Positions 12,320-24,276 of a DNA stretch of 64,000 nucleotides are shown piece by piece. The stretch is from the NCBI GenBank assembly GCA_001466705.2, contig LATX02000186.1:496001-560000 (forward strand). Reading direction: 5' to 3'. The position numbers and the translations under genes were made by a program. Numbering within the stretch: position 1 is the first letter of the stretch; each line of letters starts with the position of its first letter. The notes below the pieces were generated by a model. It did not search any database. It was not told where the DNA came from and was given only the letters and a program-made list of their open reading frames with translations. This stretch comes from Moniliophthora roreri. Lineage: Eukaryota > Basidiomycota > Agaricomycetes > Agaricales > Marasmiaceae.

Positions 12320-14090
12320 TAGGTGAGGTCCAGAATTTTTTTAACAAAGTTTGGACCCCCCACCCTGGACCGGAAATTTAGGTCCTGCACCCCCCTTGGT
12401 AAAACTACACAAGAAAGAGACATTGAAAACAGTATGTAGCAGCAAGAGTGACACATCTACAAGGTAGATGAGTGTTATTTGAAAGGATTAAGCAAAAAAA
12501 AAAACATATCCTAATGAAGACAGTATGGGGGCAGTGGTGCATGTCCAAACATAGCACAAAAGACAGAAATATAATGCTAAGCCAGCACGTACTCCATATC
12601 ATTGATTTCCACCAAGGGTAGCATCTCAACTCTGATGAACAGTTTGAAACTTGATGACTGATGTTTTTACCTCTATATGAGTTTGAATCAATCTATTGTA
12701 CCTTTATGAGCACTTCAAACATTATGGGTCATAGAGGATCTATTTTGCATGAAAAGTCATGATGGTCACTGGTCATAACAAGGTTGATTGAATCTGCAGA
12801 GTGGATTGCCAAGAGATCTGACTCAGAAGCAGCCCAAAACGGGTATTTTTGTGTGAAATGTTTCACAAAGTCACAGGTGGGGCAACAGACAATCGAAAAT
12901 AAGTTTTCGTTTTTTCAGTCACAGATCACCTCCTTGTTCAAACTGCTCGTAAAGGTACAGTATTTGAATAAATATGTTGCTGTAGAAGAGATAAGTAGTC
13001 CAAAGGTGGACTGGACAGGAAAGAAGGTCGGAACTGGCACTGGAATAGCTGTAGAGTACGAAACAGTACAAGGATGGATCAGAAAATGAGAATATAAGTA
13101 TGCCGATTGGATCAAATCCCCTTTGAGGTCTGATCACGTCAGTAATAGAAGTGATGAATAAAATAGAATGAGAAACTCAGTGTGATATCTAGCTAGGCAA
13201 AGGCTCTTGAGGCTCTAAAACTCTTGCTTGGGCTCAGGATGGAGGAAGAAGGGAGAGGAGAAAGATTCTTATTTTTCGACAGCTGTCAACAAGATAAAGT
13301 GTCACGGTGGTCCATGTGCTGAGTACAAACTGCACACAACACATGATTAACTGGATATGTAAGGATAAGATATTATGAAAGTGCCCATGAAAGTTATTGA
13401 CATCGCAATTGTCTCAGCCTCATTCCACAGGTTTCCACCAGACTAAGACCCTCAGGCACTGCTCAGGAGTAGACCAAGCTCCTTCTTGATACGGTTCACC
13501 ACTCCGATCGAGGCGTGCAACTGATTGGGTGGGACTGGCTTTACTCGGCGTTAACTTGTGCTTCGTCGTATCATAGGTGTAATGTTCAAGAATAATTGAT
13601 TGCATTGCTGAACATTTTGTATATGTATGGAAGTGTCTGTGGATAAAGTTTTAATAATTCAGAAGCTTTATAGGTGATTTGTATGAGAGAAAAGAAAAGA
13701 GACCAAGAAAAGCTCCATGGTCCAGAGCGCCTATCTAAGACAAATCCTTCAAGAGTCCAAATGACTCTTCCACATCGCTTGCTCTGGAATGATGTAAGCT
13801 GCAATCTTATCTATGATTTTCATTTTATCTTATCATGCAGTGAACTCCAGCTTTCTTTCTAATGTTTAGATACTTACAATTTACATTCTCTAGGTCTTAT
13901 TTGTATTCAATCTTAAATTTTACAGGTCAATAGTGTGCAAAACAGTCAAGGTGCAAGCAGTGAAGTCATACCAGCCATAGATCAGATCATGTGCCTATTT
14001 ACCCATGCTGACTTGCTATCCTTCCCCTTTCATTCCTTTATGCTTGCTGTATGTCCCTATGGATTTAAAGGCACTTCTTTTGACTAATAT
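12320..14090. other. Intergenic, no gene supported
   Basis: Contains only short frames without family motifs, such as 12784-13089 plus, 13420-13605 minus and 13586-13804 minus. The 13.4-13.8 kb part has more CpG than its surroundings and could be a relic of host sequence. No RNA gene was seen. Confidence 0.5.
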
Positions 14091-14092
14091 TA

Positions 14093-14211
14093 TTATGGCT
14101 ATTATATGCTTTAGCAGCTAGCAGCCTTAGCATAGCCATAGCAGATAACGTTAAGAGCTATGCCAAGCAGTTAAGCCTTAGCTGCTTGAAGCATAGCAGT
14201 AGCATAGCATG
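14093..14211. repeat. Small foldback repeat rich in GCATAGC words
   Basis: The ends, TTATGGCTATTATATGC and GCATAGCAGTAGCATAGCA, are approximate reverse complements, and the interior repeats AGCAG/TAGC words. It resembles a tiny foldback element of about 120 bp. No target-site duplication was identified. Confidence 0.4.
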
Positions 14212-14260
14212 GTCGGTTGATAACATCCCTACATAGAAGTGGATGTTGCAGGCATTTCGT

Positions 14261-16012
14261 TAATTTGTCCAAGATAAGACTAGTGGAAAACTACCCAAAA
14301 AGATAACCTCCAAAAGTCTAACTCAGTTTGTTGTGCAAGGGTGAATCGATGTGATCAGAGTTACCACACTTAGAATGCCAACAAAACTCTTAGCTAGGTT
14401 GATTCTCTCTTATTGAAGTGTTCTACTTCACAGTGTTCACCTCCAGAGGAGTATAGGTGGATTTAAAATGGGTTTATTGGGCAAACACACACACAAAACA
14501 CAAAGAACACAGTGCACAAAGCACAAACACAAGAGCTACAGTTCTGTACAAAGACTCGATAGCCGATATAGTCTGACCCCACAGAGTTCAAGACTTCTTC
14601 AAGATAACTACAGCACACAGTGTACTGGAAAAGGTCCTAGACCAATTTCTACAAAGAGCTCAGCACAGGCACACCCCTTGCTAAGACTCTAAGTGTGTCA
14701 CAACCTAATACACACACAGGCCACACTCCAAGTGCCCAAGGCTCCTTCTTGGTGTAAAGTTTCTCTTAGAAAAGTGCTACAATGCACTAAAGATGTTACT
14801 CTTAATCTCTTATGACACAAGTTTGTTATCAGATGTCTATCTCTCTGGAGTCACTCAGGACCAATCTCCAGGGCCTGTAGTGAGGAAGCAAAACTGGAAT
14901 GGCACACAAATTTATACACCAAACAAACTCGTCATGTATTCACAATCAGAGGGGGCAGAGTTACTTGAGTATGTACAAATATCTAGCTGTCCTTATATAT
15001 AGTCCAAGGAATATATCCACAGAAAATTATAAATAATGTCTGATAATTCAGGAAATGACAAATGAGTGACTGAGATACTAAAAGAGGGATTATTTGGATG
15101 TCACAGAGTCTGGCCACTAGGGTATCTGACCATATCCACACAGGTATCTATGCCTCCAGGCATTCTAGACTCTATAATTTGTATTTTCTCTCTTCTAAGT
15201 CAGGTATCTATGAGCAGATGTCTGTATCTGTCCTGTTTCTTTACAGCATTTCCCTTTCTAGTAGCCGCACATCGGCAGAGGCCTAGATGCCAAAGTTTCC
15301 AAGGTCGGAACACGCTGTTACTGTTTCTATCTCCTTCGACAATGCATGCTCAGTCTTATTTAGGACTTATTATGCATTATATATTCTTCATATAGCTAGT
15401 TCTATCTGTCTGTAGGTAGTGGATGTCCTTCGGAAGTGATTTCCATCTTTCTGAGCTGACTTTATACCTATTTCGCTTATCACATATTGGTTAGCCGCTA
15501 GTGAATTCTTTATTAAGAGATTGCCTGCTTTGACTCTGATCCATATATTGACTTCAGAGGAGGATCGTTCTATGATTGTTTCTGTTCTAAGTCGTCTTTC
15601 TGTTTTGATGTCTCCTCTAAGTACCTCTGTACTGTTTGACTGCAGCTTGCACTTTGCAGATGTCATAGAAAAGTAAAGTAGAAGTTAGAATCCCATTGAT
15701 AGCACTTTGAGAGCTTGGTTAACTAGCCAATGTGTTCATTGGGCCATAGTTAGATTCTCTACAGGTTTTGGGAGTGATCCGCTTTGGATCTGATACATAG
15801 ATAGGTCAGAAAGTACAGCTTAGACACCTCTGTATAGTGTATCATATAGCTCTTTGTACTTTCTAAGGTACCACAGCTTCTCTAAGGCAATGACTAGCAG
15901 ACTGGGCTCACTCTAGTCCTTATTACCTGTCATCTTGTGTCATATTAAAGTGTTCCAATTCAGAAATAGTGTAAAATGAATAAAAGTGGGTCTTTTCTAG
16001 GTTTGACATATT
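14261..16012 (-). repeat. Repeat R1, copy e (full length, inverted)
   Basis: The only uninterrupted copy (about 1752 bp), lying in the opposite orientation to copies a-d. It runs from TAATTTGTCC at 14261 to GACATATTA at 16012. Several bases differ from copy c, so the copies are not recent. Minus-strand translation again gives the short RGDIKTERRLRTETIIE-type frame (15388-15666), which is a property of the repeat and not evidence for a gene. Confidence 0.8.
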
Positions 16013-16471
16013 ATCGTGTTAGAGATTTAGTAGTATGGTGACTGAACGATCAATCTTATTTGTCAGGAGAATTGTCATTTGGAAACTTTAGATCTCCTTA
16101 TCACATCAGCAAAACAGCGAACTTCACTTTGAGCTGCTCTCATCTAGATCTGTGATCTTTGACTTAATTCTGGATGCTTTTACTTATATCCTTCCACTTT
16201 AGCTGAGGCCCATGCATAAGTTCTTACATTTTACTTGAATAAAATTGACTTTGCTTTCAGAACTGCTATAGTCTTGGTTGGACTCAGTGTGTTCTCTCTA
16301 TGTTAACAAACTGATTTGGGTAGGATGTCAAGTGTGAGCCAAAACACTATCAAAATGTGGCCATAGACAATCTAGTCAGAATTCATGGGAAATTTGGTAT
16401 CAACAGATATCTCTTGAAGCAGATGAGTCCTGGATGAGTCAGCTACTACTGAGCCAAGGGATATGTATGAC
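16013..16471. other. No gene recognised
   Basis: Spacer between R1 copy e and the hAT-like MITE. No supported feature. Confidence 0.5.
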
Positions 16472-16974
16472 TAGTGTTGCATGGGCTGGCCTGAGCCAGC
16501 CCTAGTTGAGCCTGAGCTGAGCTGGGCCCTCTGTAGGGCTTGAGTAGGGCTCAAGGCCTAGCTCTAACTTTCATGGGCTGTGGGCCTGAGGCTTGGGCCA
16601 TGGCTTTGGGAGATCATAGGTGAAGCTAAAATTCTCATGAATAAAAAGATTTGCTGCTGTTGACAGATCCATGGTGCTGCCTTAACGATGACTTCATCAA
16701 GGAACTTCATAATACCTCTATTCCTACCACCATCTTTCACCATTAGGCCTCATGTCTTTCATGGGATATAGATATAGGTGGTATTAATGTGTAGTCAACC
16801 TATTCAATATATTTTACTTGTGGTACTTATGGGCCATGGCCCAAGCCTGAGCTGGGCCTGAGCCAGCCCTCCTTTATGGCCCAAGGCCCGGCTCACAATT
16901 TGGATGGGCCTGAGCCCTCTAAAGCTGGGCCCAAGCCATGGTATTTGGGCCAGGCCTGAGCCCATGCAACACTA
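16472..16974. mobile_element. hAT-like MITE (503 bp)
   Basis: Perfect terminal inverted repeats TAGTGTTGCATGGGC are followed by imperfect GGGCC/GGCCC-rich subterminal inverted repeats of roughly 80-100 bp each. The flanks are TGTATGAC on the left and TGTACGAT on the right, an 8-bp target-site duplication with two C/T differences. The 8-bp TSD and the TAGTGTTGC-type end fit the hAT superfamily. It has no coding capacity and must have been moved by a transposase encoded elsewhere. Confidence 0.82.
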
Positions 16975-18400
16975 TGTACGATGTCAAGTGGATGGCAGTC
17001 AGTAGGCAGCAGTTGGTGGGTGGCTTGGGCAACCAATTGTTGAGTTACCCGCTATCCACTATCTGCTATCAAGTTATATTGAGAAGCCTGGCCAAGCAAA
17101 TTCTTTTCTCTAACTATTATCACCCCTCTGGCTCATCTCTCTTCCCCTGGTAAAGTCCTGCTTTGAGTTCAAGAATGCCAGATGGTCTAAGTTCAGGATA
17201 AAAGTATGTATCTCAAGTCCATGAAGATGTTGCTGAGACTAACTGTAATGTTCTCAGGATATGGAAGTCTCATTTTGGAGTCTGAAGGTCACAGTTGTGG
17301 TATAGAGTTCGCACTTTATAAAGGGGAAAAAAAAAGGTATGTGGTAGTAACATTCTCATTGACATTGGAATGCTAATAACCAGTTTGTCTGACTTAGATT
17401 CATGCCACATATGATGAGAACCATTCACAGTGAAGCAGGATTATGGTTGAATGGTATGTTATCCAGCACTTTATGCATAATCACACTAATCTTGTTGTAT
17501 TGGATGTTCTGGTGACACCTATGGATCACATGGAGTCGATATGGAGGGATTATGGACATGTCAAAGGGGCACAGACAGTGAGTGGCCTGGGGGTTCCTGT
17601 TGGAAGGGGCGGGTCAGTAGCCATAGTGTTGACTCAGTGCTTCCTGTGCTGGTCAGATAGTGCTGGTGGTGGCAGACAGGACAGCAAATCTGATTAGGCA
17701 CTGGCAGCCATTGCTCCACCAGGCCGTGGCCTCACTCTCTAAGTAAAATGTCCTAAGTAAAAGTAATTTATTCAAAGTTAAACCACTGTAACATAGGTAA
17801 ATTGCAATAACTGAGAAAGAATTTTTTTCTTTCCAAGGAAAAATGGACTTATTTGACTCTACAAGTGCCTTTTTCCTTTTAAAGTATTCAAAGTAGGATT
17901 AGCTGTTTTCCTGATGCAGTGTCAGAATTTATGTGAACTGGAGTTTGCATATGTTCTTGGTTTGCTGACTTCTGTAGATATCCTTCCTGCCATGTAAATC
18001 AGGAAGATATGAGCAGAGAACTATTTTGAAAAAAGGAAAGTCAGAAGGTTAGTTGAATAAATTTTCACAATAAACCTACCACTGCCAGATAGCAAGCCCC
18101 AACCTCCTATCTTTGCCCATTTTCAGTAGTCCTCTGATTTTCCTGGATGCCATCTGGTGTCTCTCCAGCCATCTGTGGTAACTGCTTGATGGAACTCCTA
18201 TGTTGGATTTGCAGAGAAAATTGAGCATGGAGAGCAGTCACAGACCATGGGGACAAGCCGAACAAAGGGAGGATCACGATGTTGGGACTTGGCAGCCTGA
18301 ACAGTTTTTCCCACACTTCATGTTCTCAGACAGCCCATAATGGGCTCAGTCGGCAACATGACGAAGAACTCGTTCATCTACTGCAATACAATTTACAATG
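16975..18400. other. No gene recognised
   Basis: A short plus-strand frame at 17443-17697 lacks family motifs. An A-rich tract lies near 17325. No RNA gene or repeat is supported. Confidence 0.5.
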
Positions 18401-18435
18401 GTGAGCTCACTGCTGTTGTTCCAATGTCAGCACAC

Positions 18436-18622
18436 TGATGTATAATCTGTGTTCACCAAGGCTTGACAGATCGGACACAGCAGAAGCTACTGAACAGGTC
18501 TCTAGAAATTGCAAGTGAATTGCAGGGACGCATAATCTATTTTCATCAAGGCTTGACAGACCAAGCATAACAGAAGCTACTGAACAGGTCTCTAGAAATT
18601 GCAAATGGCAGGCACTTGTCAC
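18436..18622 (+). repeat. Two tandem 93-bp units
   Basis: Two adjacent, similar copies share the segment CAGAAGCTACTGAACAGG and the flanking CATCAAGGCTTGACAGA. Because 93 is a multiple of three, the minus strand gives a repeated 31-residue pattern (HLQFLETCSVAS twice). No stronger evidence for coding exists. Confidence 0.7.
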
Positions 18623-18800
18623 AATGATGAGTTGTAGGGAAATACTATAGTATGCAATGAGCTGTTTTTGAAATTATAATCTATTCTGAATGTGTACAAG
18701 AAACAACACTATACTAATTCTGATGCGAAGTGTCTATGTTTCCAACTAGAAAAATCTACTATATAGTGAATACATAACAATAATCCGGCTATCTCTATCT

Positions 18801-19943
18801 CTATGCAACAACCTTCTGAGGCTTCCAGCTCAGTCGCATAGGTTGATTGCAACTTGCCCTGTGAACGGCCAGCATCTTTTCTGACGCAAAGTACTGCGAA
18901 CAATGCATGCAAGTCCAAAGAGTGGGTTTTCCATGTTGTGACACCTTGTGCCTAAAGTGATCATGTTTCTGTGAAAAGAGGGCACTGCAGCCTATCATAC
19001 ATTGATAGCTCTGTCTTTGCTTTGGCCTATGGGTGAGCATATGTGTCTCATGCGTGTAGTTGCTGGTGAAAACACAGTCGCAGTCCAGGTGCCTGCAGCA
19101 GAATGGATGTGGGCAGTGTTGCGTTTGGTGCTTTTTGGAATTTGTTGGGTGTTTTCCTTTGTCAGATTTTTTGCTGAAATCATTGTCTAGTGAGGAATGC
19201 TCGGATGGCCCAGGTGATGTGGTCATGGAATTATCGGGCTGGTCAACAGACTCTAGTGGGGATAGGATTGTTGTGGTACCTCATGTGTCTGTCTGGTAAT
19301 GCACGTCTTTTTTGGGAAGTCTGTGCAAATGTCTCTGATTGTCTCTGCTCTCGTTGCTATAGCCTACCTGGCTCGACGAGCTGCCATCAGGGGGATCCAA
19401 GAAACCTGTGGCTTTGGGGGTGCAGAGTTCAGCAAAACTCAATGCTGAGTACTCCTTCTGGCTATTGGTTAGTAGTCCATTGATCCAGTGGTCAATATCT
19501 GCATCCAAACCTACAGCGCTCAGTATCAAATCTCCGCTGCAACATGGAAGAAGACTCACCCCTGTATGATTTGTTTTCGAAATCGAAATTACTTCATATG
19601 TCGGCTTTATAAGCTGGTGGAAGGCTGTAATCTAGTGATGACCTGGATAAATTGTTAGTAATTTATTACCTCTTAGAGAAAACTAGAACTGACCAGAAGG
19701 TGTAGCTAATTGATCTGGGGACGTCGCCAGTGGTGGATCGTTTCCACTCAATTTGAAGACTGTGCCCTCTAGAGTCTCAATGACTCTCACGTATATGGAG
19801 GTCGGAAGGGGACACAAAGTGCCCAGCTTCTCAAACTCCAAAGGCCTAAGCTTGAAAGACACTTTCTTGTTGCAGCTACCTGTAGCTGTGGTTATCAGCA
19901 GCTGACGATGTGAGAGCAGCTGTATCGGTAAGGTGAAGGACAT
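18801..19943 (-). pseudogene. C2H2 zinc-finger protein gene, copy 1, one in-frame stop
   Basis: Two exons on the minus strand. Exon 1 (19943 to about 19690) starts MSFTLPIQLL. An intron with a GTCAGT donor and a TACAG acceptor near 19564 leads into exon 2, which ends at 18801. Exon 2 is open except for a single TGA at 19281-19283, with the frame continuing on both sides. The C-terminal half has a Lys-rich linker and zinc fingers: YQCMIGCSALFSQKHDHF with later His residues, then WTCMHCSQYFASEKM followed by HRASC (CCHC type), plus a less regular Cys/His cluster (CPHPFCC, then HETHMLTH). This suggests a DNA-binding protein of about 370 residues in the nucleus. The stop could be a CGA-to-TGA change, or the truncated N-terminal part may be the product. 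The gene family is not identified. Confidence 0.6.
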
Positions 19944-20254
19944 CCTTATGCAGTGTGCTTTGAGGGTCTATAGGCTGACCTTTGCTGGGATGTTGCAAGG
20001 GAGATCATGATATCTCGCCTTGTCTTATATCACTGCAGCAAAGTACCTTTTGGATTCCCAGACATGAATTTTCTGCACATGGCATTATTTGTTTTGTCGC
20101 AGCCCCAGGATTACGACTAACATCAGCAAAATCTGGAGACTGGTATAGCGGGTTAGCAAGAGAAATGACGCCTGATACGCATTGCCTATGAGTCCATTAG
20201 TATTGTAACCATGTATATAATACCCTGTTACCGTACCTTGAGAATACAACGTGT

Positions 20255-20460
20255 GTTATAACCCCCCATGACTGTGAATGGGGGTTATAACTGTGGACAT
20301 AACTCTGGTCATAACCCAGTTATAACCCCTCATAATGGCAACAGAAGGTTATAACGCTGGGTGTGACCAGAGTTGTAAACAGGGTTATAACCCCTCGTAA
20401 CCGTAATGACGGGTTATATCCCTCTATTACAGTCAGAGGGCATTATAACACCAAAATCTT
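20255..20460. repeat. GTTATAACCCC palindromic hairpin block, copy 1
   Basis: GTTATAACCCCC at 20255 pairs perfectly with GGGGGTTATAAC ending at 20291 (12-bp arms, 13-base loop). A second, longer imperfect hairpin follows: CTCTGGTCATAACCCAG against CTGGGTGTGACCAGAG. Further GGTTATAAC words continue to about 20460. Related words occur near 10290 and 41080-41180. Function unknown; it could be a MITE end or a structured non-coding repeat. Confidence 0.75.
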
Positions 20461-20854
20461 ATTACAAGGCCTCAGGACAGTTGCTTCAGAATATAACAAA
20501 ATATATATGATACAACTAATTTTTTAGAATACAGCTACTTTTGTAGAATACAAACAGTTTTAGCTAATAGCAATTCAATAACAAAAAAGCATACAAAGTG
20601 ACAAGAAAACAGCAAAAACAGTACAGTAAACTATGACCTATTCTCCACCCTCCTGTTCACCTTGTGAATCAAAGGATTAATTATTGTCTCCCAAGCATCC
20701 GGGCTCGGGAGACGAAAGATTTCTTGATGTTTTTTTCCACCTACAAATTATCAGTATGTGAATCAAAAGCAGAGAAAAAAACTTACAATTAGAGCAACAT
20801 TTAACAACTCTCTTGTACCCGTGAGACATCAATGTGAGGTGAACCAAGCACTCT

Positions 20855-21034
20855 CACTATGTACGAGGTGTTCTTTTAACATGGTTTTCTCATTGAGAAA
20901 ACACTTAATCTTCTTGCAAAGAGAATTTTTATAAAACCATACATAAATTCTAAATTTCAATTGTGACCTCTCAACAAGAATATGCCTGGAGAATACTAAA
21001 TTTTCAGCAGCAAAAGATATAGAATTTTCAAATG
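20855..21034 (+). mobile_element. CACTA-type MITE, 5' 180 bp only (end of duplication unit 1)
   Basis: Begins CACTATGTACGAGGTGTTC after TCT, identical to the start of the full MITE at 23282. It is cut off where duplication unit 2 starts. The truncation is produced by the tandem duplication and not by a separate insertion. Confidence 0.88.
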
Positions 21035-21227
21035 GCAGGCACTTGTCACAATGATGAGTTGTAGGGAAATACTATAGTATGCAATGAGCTGTTTTTGAAA
21101 TTATAATCTATTCTGAATGTGTACAAGAAACAACACTATACTAATTCTGATGCGAAGTGTCTATGTTTCCAACTAGAAAAATCTACTATATAGTGAATAC
21201 ATAACAATAATCCGGCTATCTCTATCT

Positions 21228-22370
21228 CTATGCAACAACCTTCTGAGGCTTCCAGCTCAGTCGCATAGGTTGATTGCAACTTGCCCTGTGAACGGCCAGC
21301 ATCTTTTCTGACGCAAAGTACTGCGAACAATGCATGCAAGTCCAAAGAGTGGGTTTTCCATGTTGTGACACCTTGTGCCTAAAGTGATCATGTTTCTGTG
21401 AAAAGAGGGCACTGCAGCCTATCATACATTGATAGCTCTGTCTTTGCTTTGGCCTATGGGTGAGCATATGTGTCTCATGCGTGTAGTTGCTGGTGAAAAC
21501 ACAGTCGCAGTCCAGGTGCCTGCAGCAGAATGGATGTGGGCAGTGTTGCGTTTGGTGCTTTTTGGAATTTGTTGGGTGTTTTCCTTTGTCAGATTTTTTG
21601 CTGAAATCATTGTCTAGTGAGGAATGCTCGGATGGCCCAGGTGATGTGGTCATGGAATTATCGGGCTGGTCAACAGACTCTAGTGGGGATAGGATTGTTG
21701 TGGTACCTCATGTGTCTGTCTGGTAATGCACGTCTTTTTTGGGAAGTCTGTGCAAATGTCTCTGATTGTCTCTGCTCTCGTTGCTATAGCCTACCTGGCT
21801 CGACGAGCTGCCATCAGGGGGATCCAAGAAACCTGTGGCTTTGGGGGTGCAGAGTTCAGCAAAACTCAATGCTGAGTACTCCTTCTGGCTATTGGTTAGT
21901 AGTCCATTGATCCAGTGGTCAATATCTGCATCCAAACCTACAGCGCTCAGTATCAAATCTCCGCTGCAACATGGAAGAAGACTCACCCCTGTATGATTTG
22001 TTTTCGAAATCGAAATTACTTCATATGTCGGCTTTATAAGCTGGTGGAAGGCTGTAATCTAGTGATGACCTGGATAAATTGTTAGTAATTTATTACCTCT
22101 TAGAGAAAACTAGAACTGACCAGAAGGTGTAGCTAATTGATCTGGGGACGTCGCCAGTGGTGGATCGTTTCCACTCAATTTGAAGACTGTGCCCTCTAGA
22201 GTCTCAATGACTCTCACGTATATGGAGGTCGGAAGGGGACACAAAGTGCCCAGCTTCTCAAACTCCAAAGGCCTAAGCTTGAAAGACACTTTCTTGTTGC
22301 AGCTACCTGTAGCTGTGGTTATCAGCAGCTGACGATGTGAGAGCAGCTGTATCGGTAAGGTGAAGGACAT
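21228..22370 (-). pseudogene. C2H2 zinc-finger protein gene, copy 2, one in-frame stop
   Basis: Exact second copy of the gene at 18801-19943, created by the 2427-bp tandem duplication. It has the same exon 1 (from 22370), the same intron and the same TGA, now at 21708-21710. Because the stop is shared, it predates the duplication (if that is real) and is unlikely to be a random sequencing error in one read stack. See copy 1 for domain description. Confidence 0.6.
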
Positions 22371-22681
22371 CCTTATGCAGTGTGCTTTGAGGGTCTATAG
22401 GCTGACCTTTGCTGGGATGTTGCAAGGGAGATCATGATATCTCGCCTTGTCTTATATCACTGCAGCAAAGTACCTTTTGGATTCCCAGACATGAATTTTC
22501 TGCACATGGCATTATTTGTTTTGTCGCAGCCCCAGGATTACGACTAACATCAGCAAAATCTGGAGACTGGTATAGCGGGTTAGCAAGAGAAATGACGCCT
22601 GATACGCATTGCCTATGAGTCCATTAGTATTGTAACCATGTATATAATACCCTGTTACCGTACCTTGAGAATACAACGTGT

Positions 22682-22887
22682 GTTATAACCCCCCATGACT
22701 GTGAATGGGGGTTATAACTGTGGACATAACTCTGGTCATAACCCAGTTATAACCCCTCATAATGGCAACAGAAGGTTATAACGCTGGGTGTGACCAGAGT
22801 TGTAAACAGGGTTATAACCCCTCGTAACCGTAATGACGGGTTATATCCCTCTATTACAGTCAGAGGGCATTATAACACCAAAATCTT
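22682..22887. repeat. GTTATAACCCC palindromic hairpin block, copy 2
   Basis: Identical to the block at 20255-20460, carried by the second unit of the 2427-bp duplication. Confidence 0.75.
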
Positions 22888-23281
22888 ATTACAAGGCCTC
22901 AGGACAGTTGCTTCAGAATATAACAAAATATATATGATACAACTAATTTTTTAGAATACAGCTACTTTTGTAGAATACAAACAGTTTTAGCTAATAGCAA
23001 TTCAATAACAAAAAAGCATACAAAGTGACAAGAAAACAGCAAAAACAGTACAGTAAACTATGACCTATTCTCCACCCTCCTGTTCACCTTGTGAATCAAA
23101 GGATTAATTATTGTCTCCCAAGCATCCGGGCTCGGGAGACGAAAGATTTCTTGATGTTTTTTTCCACCTACAAATTATCAGTATGTGAATCAAAAGCAGA
23201 GAAAAAAACTTACAATTAGAGCAACATTTAACAACTCTCTTGTACCCGTGAGACATCAATGTGAGGTGAACCAAGCACTCT

Positions 23282-24028
23282 CACTATGTACGAGGTGTTC
23301 TTTTAACATGGTTTTCTCATTGAGAAAACACTTAATCTTCTTGCAAAGAGAATTTTTATAAAACCATACATAAATTCTAAATTTCAATTGTGACCTCTCA
23401 ACAAGAATATGCCTGGAGAATACTAAATTTTCAGCAGCAAAAGATATAGAATTTTCAAATTCTGAGAATTAATAGATAATACAATATATTAGAATAATTT
23501 CTATACTGAGAAAACATTAAATTTTCTCTGGTTGAAAATCCTCAGAAAATGCTGATAAGATAAGATAAAAATTCCACATTTTCTATTGTGGGAAAGTCAG
23601 AGAAAACACTAGGAAAACACTAGGAAAATGGTAGGAAAATCATGTGAAAACACTATATTTTGAAGCAGTTTTTAGATAGTTTTCATATAGTTTTCCTTTT
23701 GTATTTAACATGTTTCCTTTAATATAAAATTCAAAATCTTATATTTATTTTCGAAATGTTTTCTCACTATTTTATAAGGCAGAAAATTTAGTATATTTGT
23801 AATTAGAAAATTAAAGGATAATTCTATAATTTCATTATCATAAAATAATAAAAAAACACAGACTCTTCTGGAAATTAAAATCCAGAGTATGCTTGCTGTT
23901 TTCAATATCTGATGACAACTTGAAACTCATAGAATTTTCTGAGTGTTGTCTGGAAGCAAATATATAGCAGTATTCTGAGTGTATTTCCTTTGTATTAATA
24001 GCATAAAAAGAACACCTCGTACGTAGTG
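23282..24028 (+). mobile_element. CACTA-type MITE 1, complete (747 bp)
   Basis: The left end CACTATGTACGAGGTGTTC and the right end, whose reverse complement is CACTACGTACGAGGTGTTC, form terminal inverted repeats of about 23 bp. The element is flanked by TCT on both sides, a 3-bp target-site duplication. CACTA ends plus a 3-bp TSD are diagnostic of the CACTA (En/Spm, CMC) superfamily. The interior is AT-rich with repeated GGAAAA and GAAAACACT words and has no coding capacity; small minus-strand frames (23705-23905, 23927-24115) are chance. It is non-autonomous. Confidence 0.9.
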
Positions 24029-24276
24029 TCTAGGGTTTGCATTAGCATTTTGAAAATGAAGAAAATGCAGAAAACTCACTGACGTGATGTGAATGATTGA
24101 CATTGACCCTGTCATACCAGATGTGTGGCTTGCTCAGGCACTGTTGGTCCCACTCAGTCTTCCTCTCCTCCAGTGGCTAGCTTGTTCTTCTGACTTCGAA
24201 AAGGAATTCTGATTCCTCGTCATCCATAATATGGAATGAGTATATTGTCCTGCATTTATCAAAGTAGCTGAAGGCT

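Larger units (their letters stand above)
18603..23456 (+). repeat. Perfect tandem duplication, 2 x 2427 bp
   Basis: Everything in 18603-21029 recurs at 21030-23456 at a constant offset of 2427 bp, and I found no difference in the parts compared. Each unit holds a C2H2 zinc-finger pseudogene, a GTTATAAC hairpin block and the first 180 bp of a CACTA MITE. At the internal junction MITE sequence (GAATTTTCAAAT) joins unit sequence (CAAATGGCAGG). The shared CAAAT is a short microhomology. No N lies inside. It is either a very young tandem duplication or an assembly error. Confidence 0.9.

Noticed and set aside
12784..13089. 101-codon plus-strand frame
   Set aside because: No recognisable motif, no intron signals with neighbours, and overlapping minus-strand frames of similar size.
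14100..14211. Possible CRISPR-like short repeats (AGCAG/GCATAGC words)
   Set aside because: No regular repeat-spacer spacing; eukaryotic foldback low-complexity sequence explains it.
23705..24115. Conserved minus-strand frames repeated at 25752-26162
   Set aside because: They lie inside a non-coding MITE; their conservation reflects copy identity, not coding selection.
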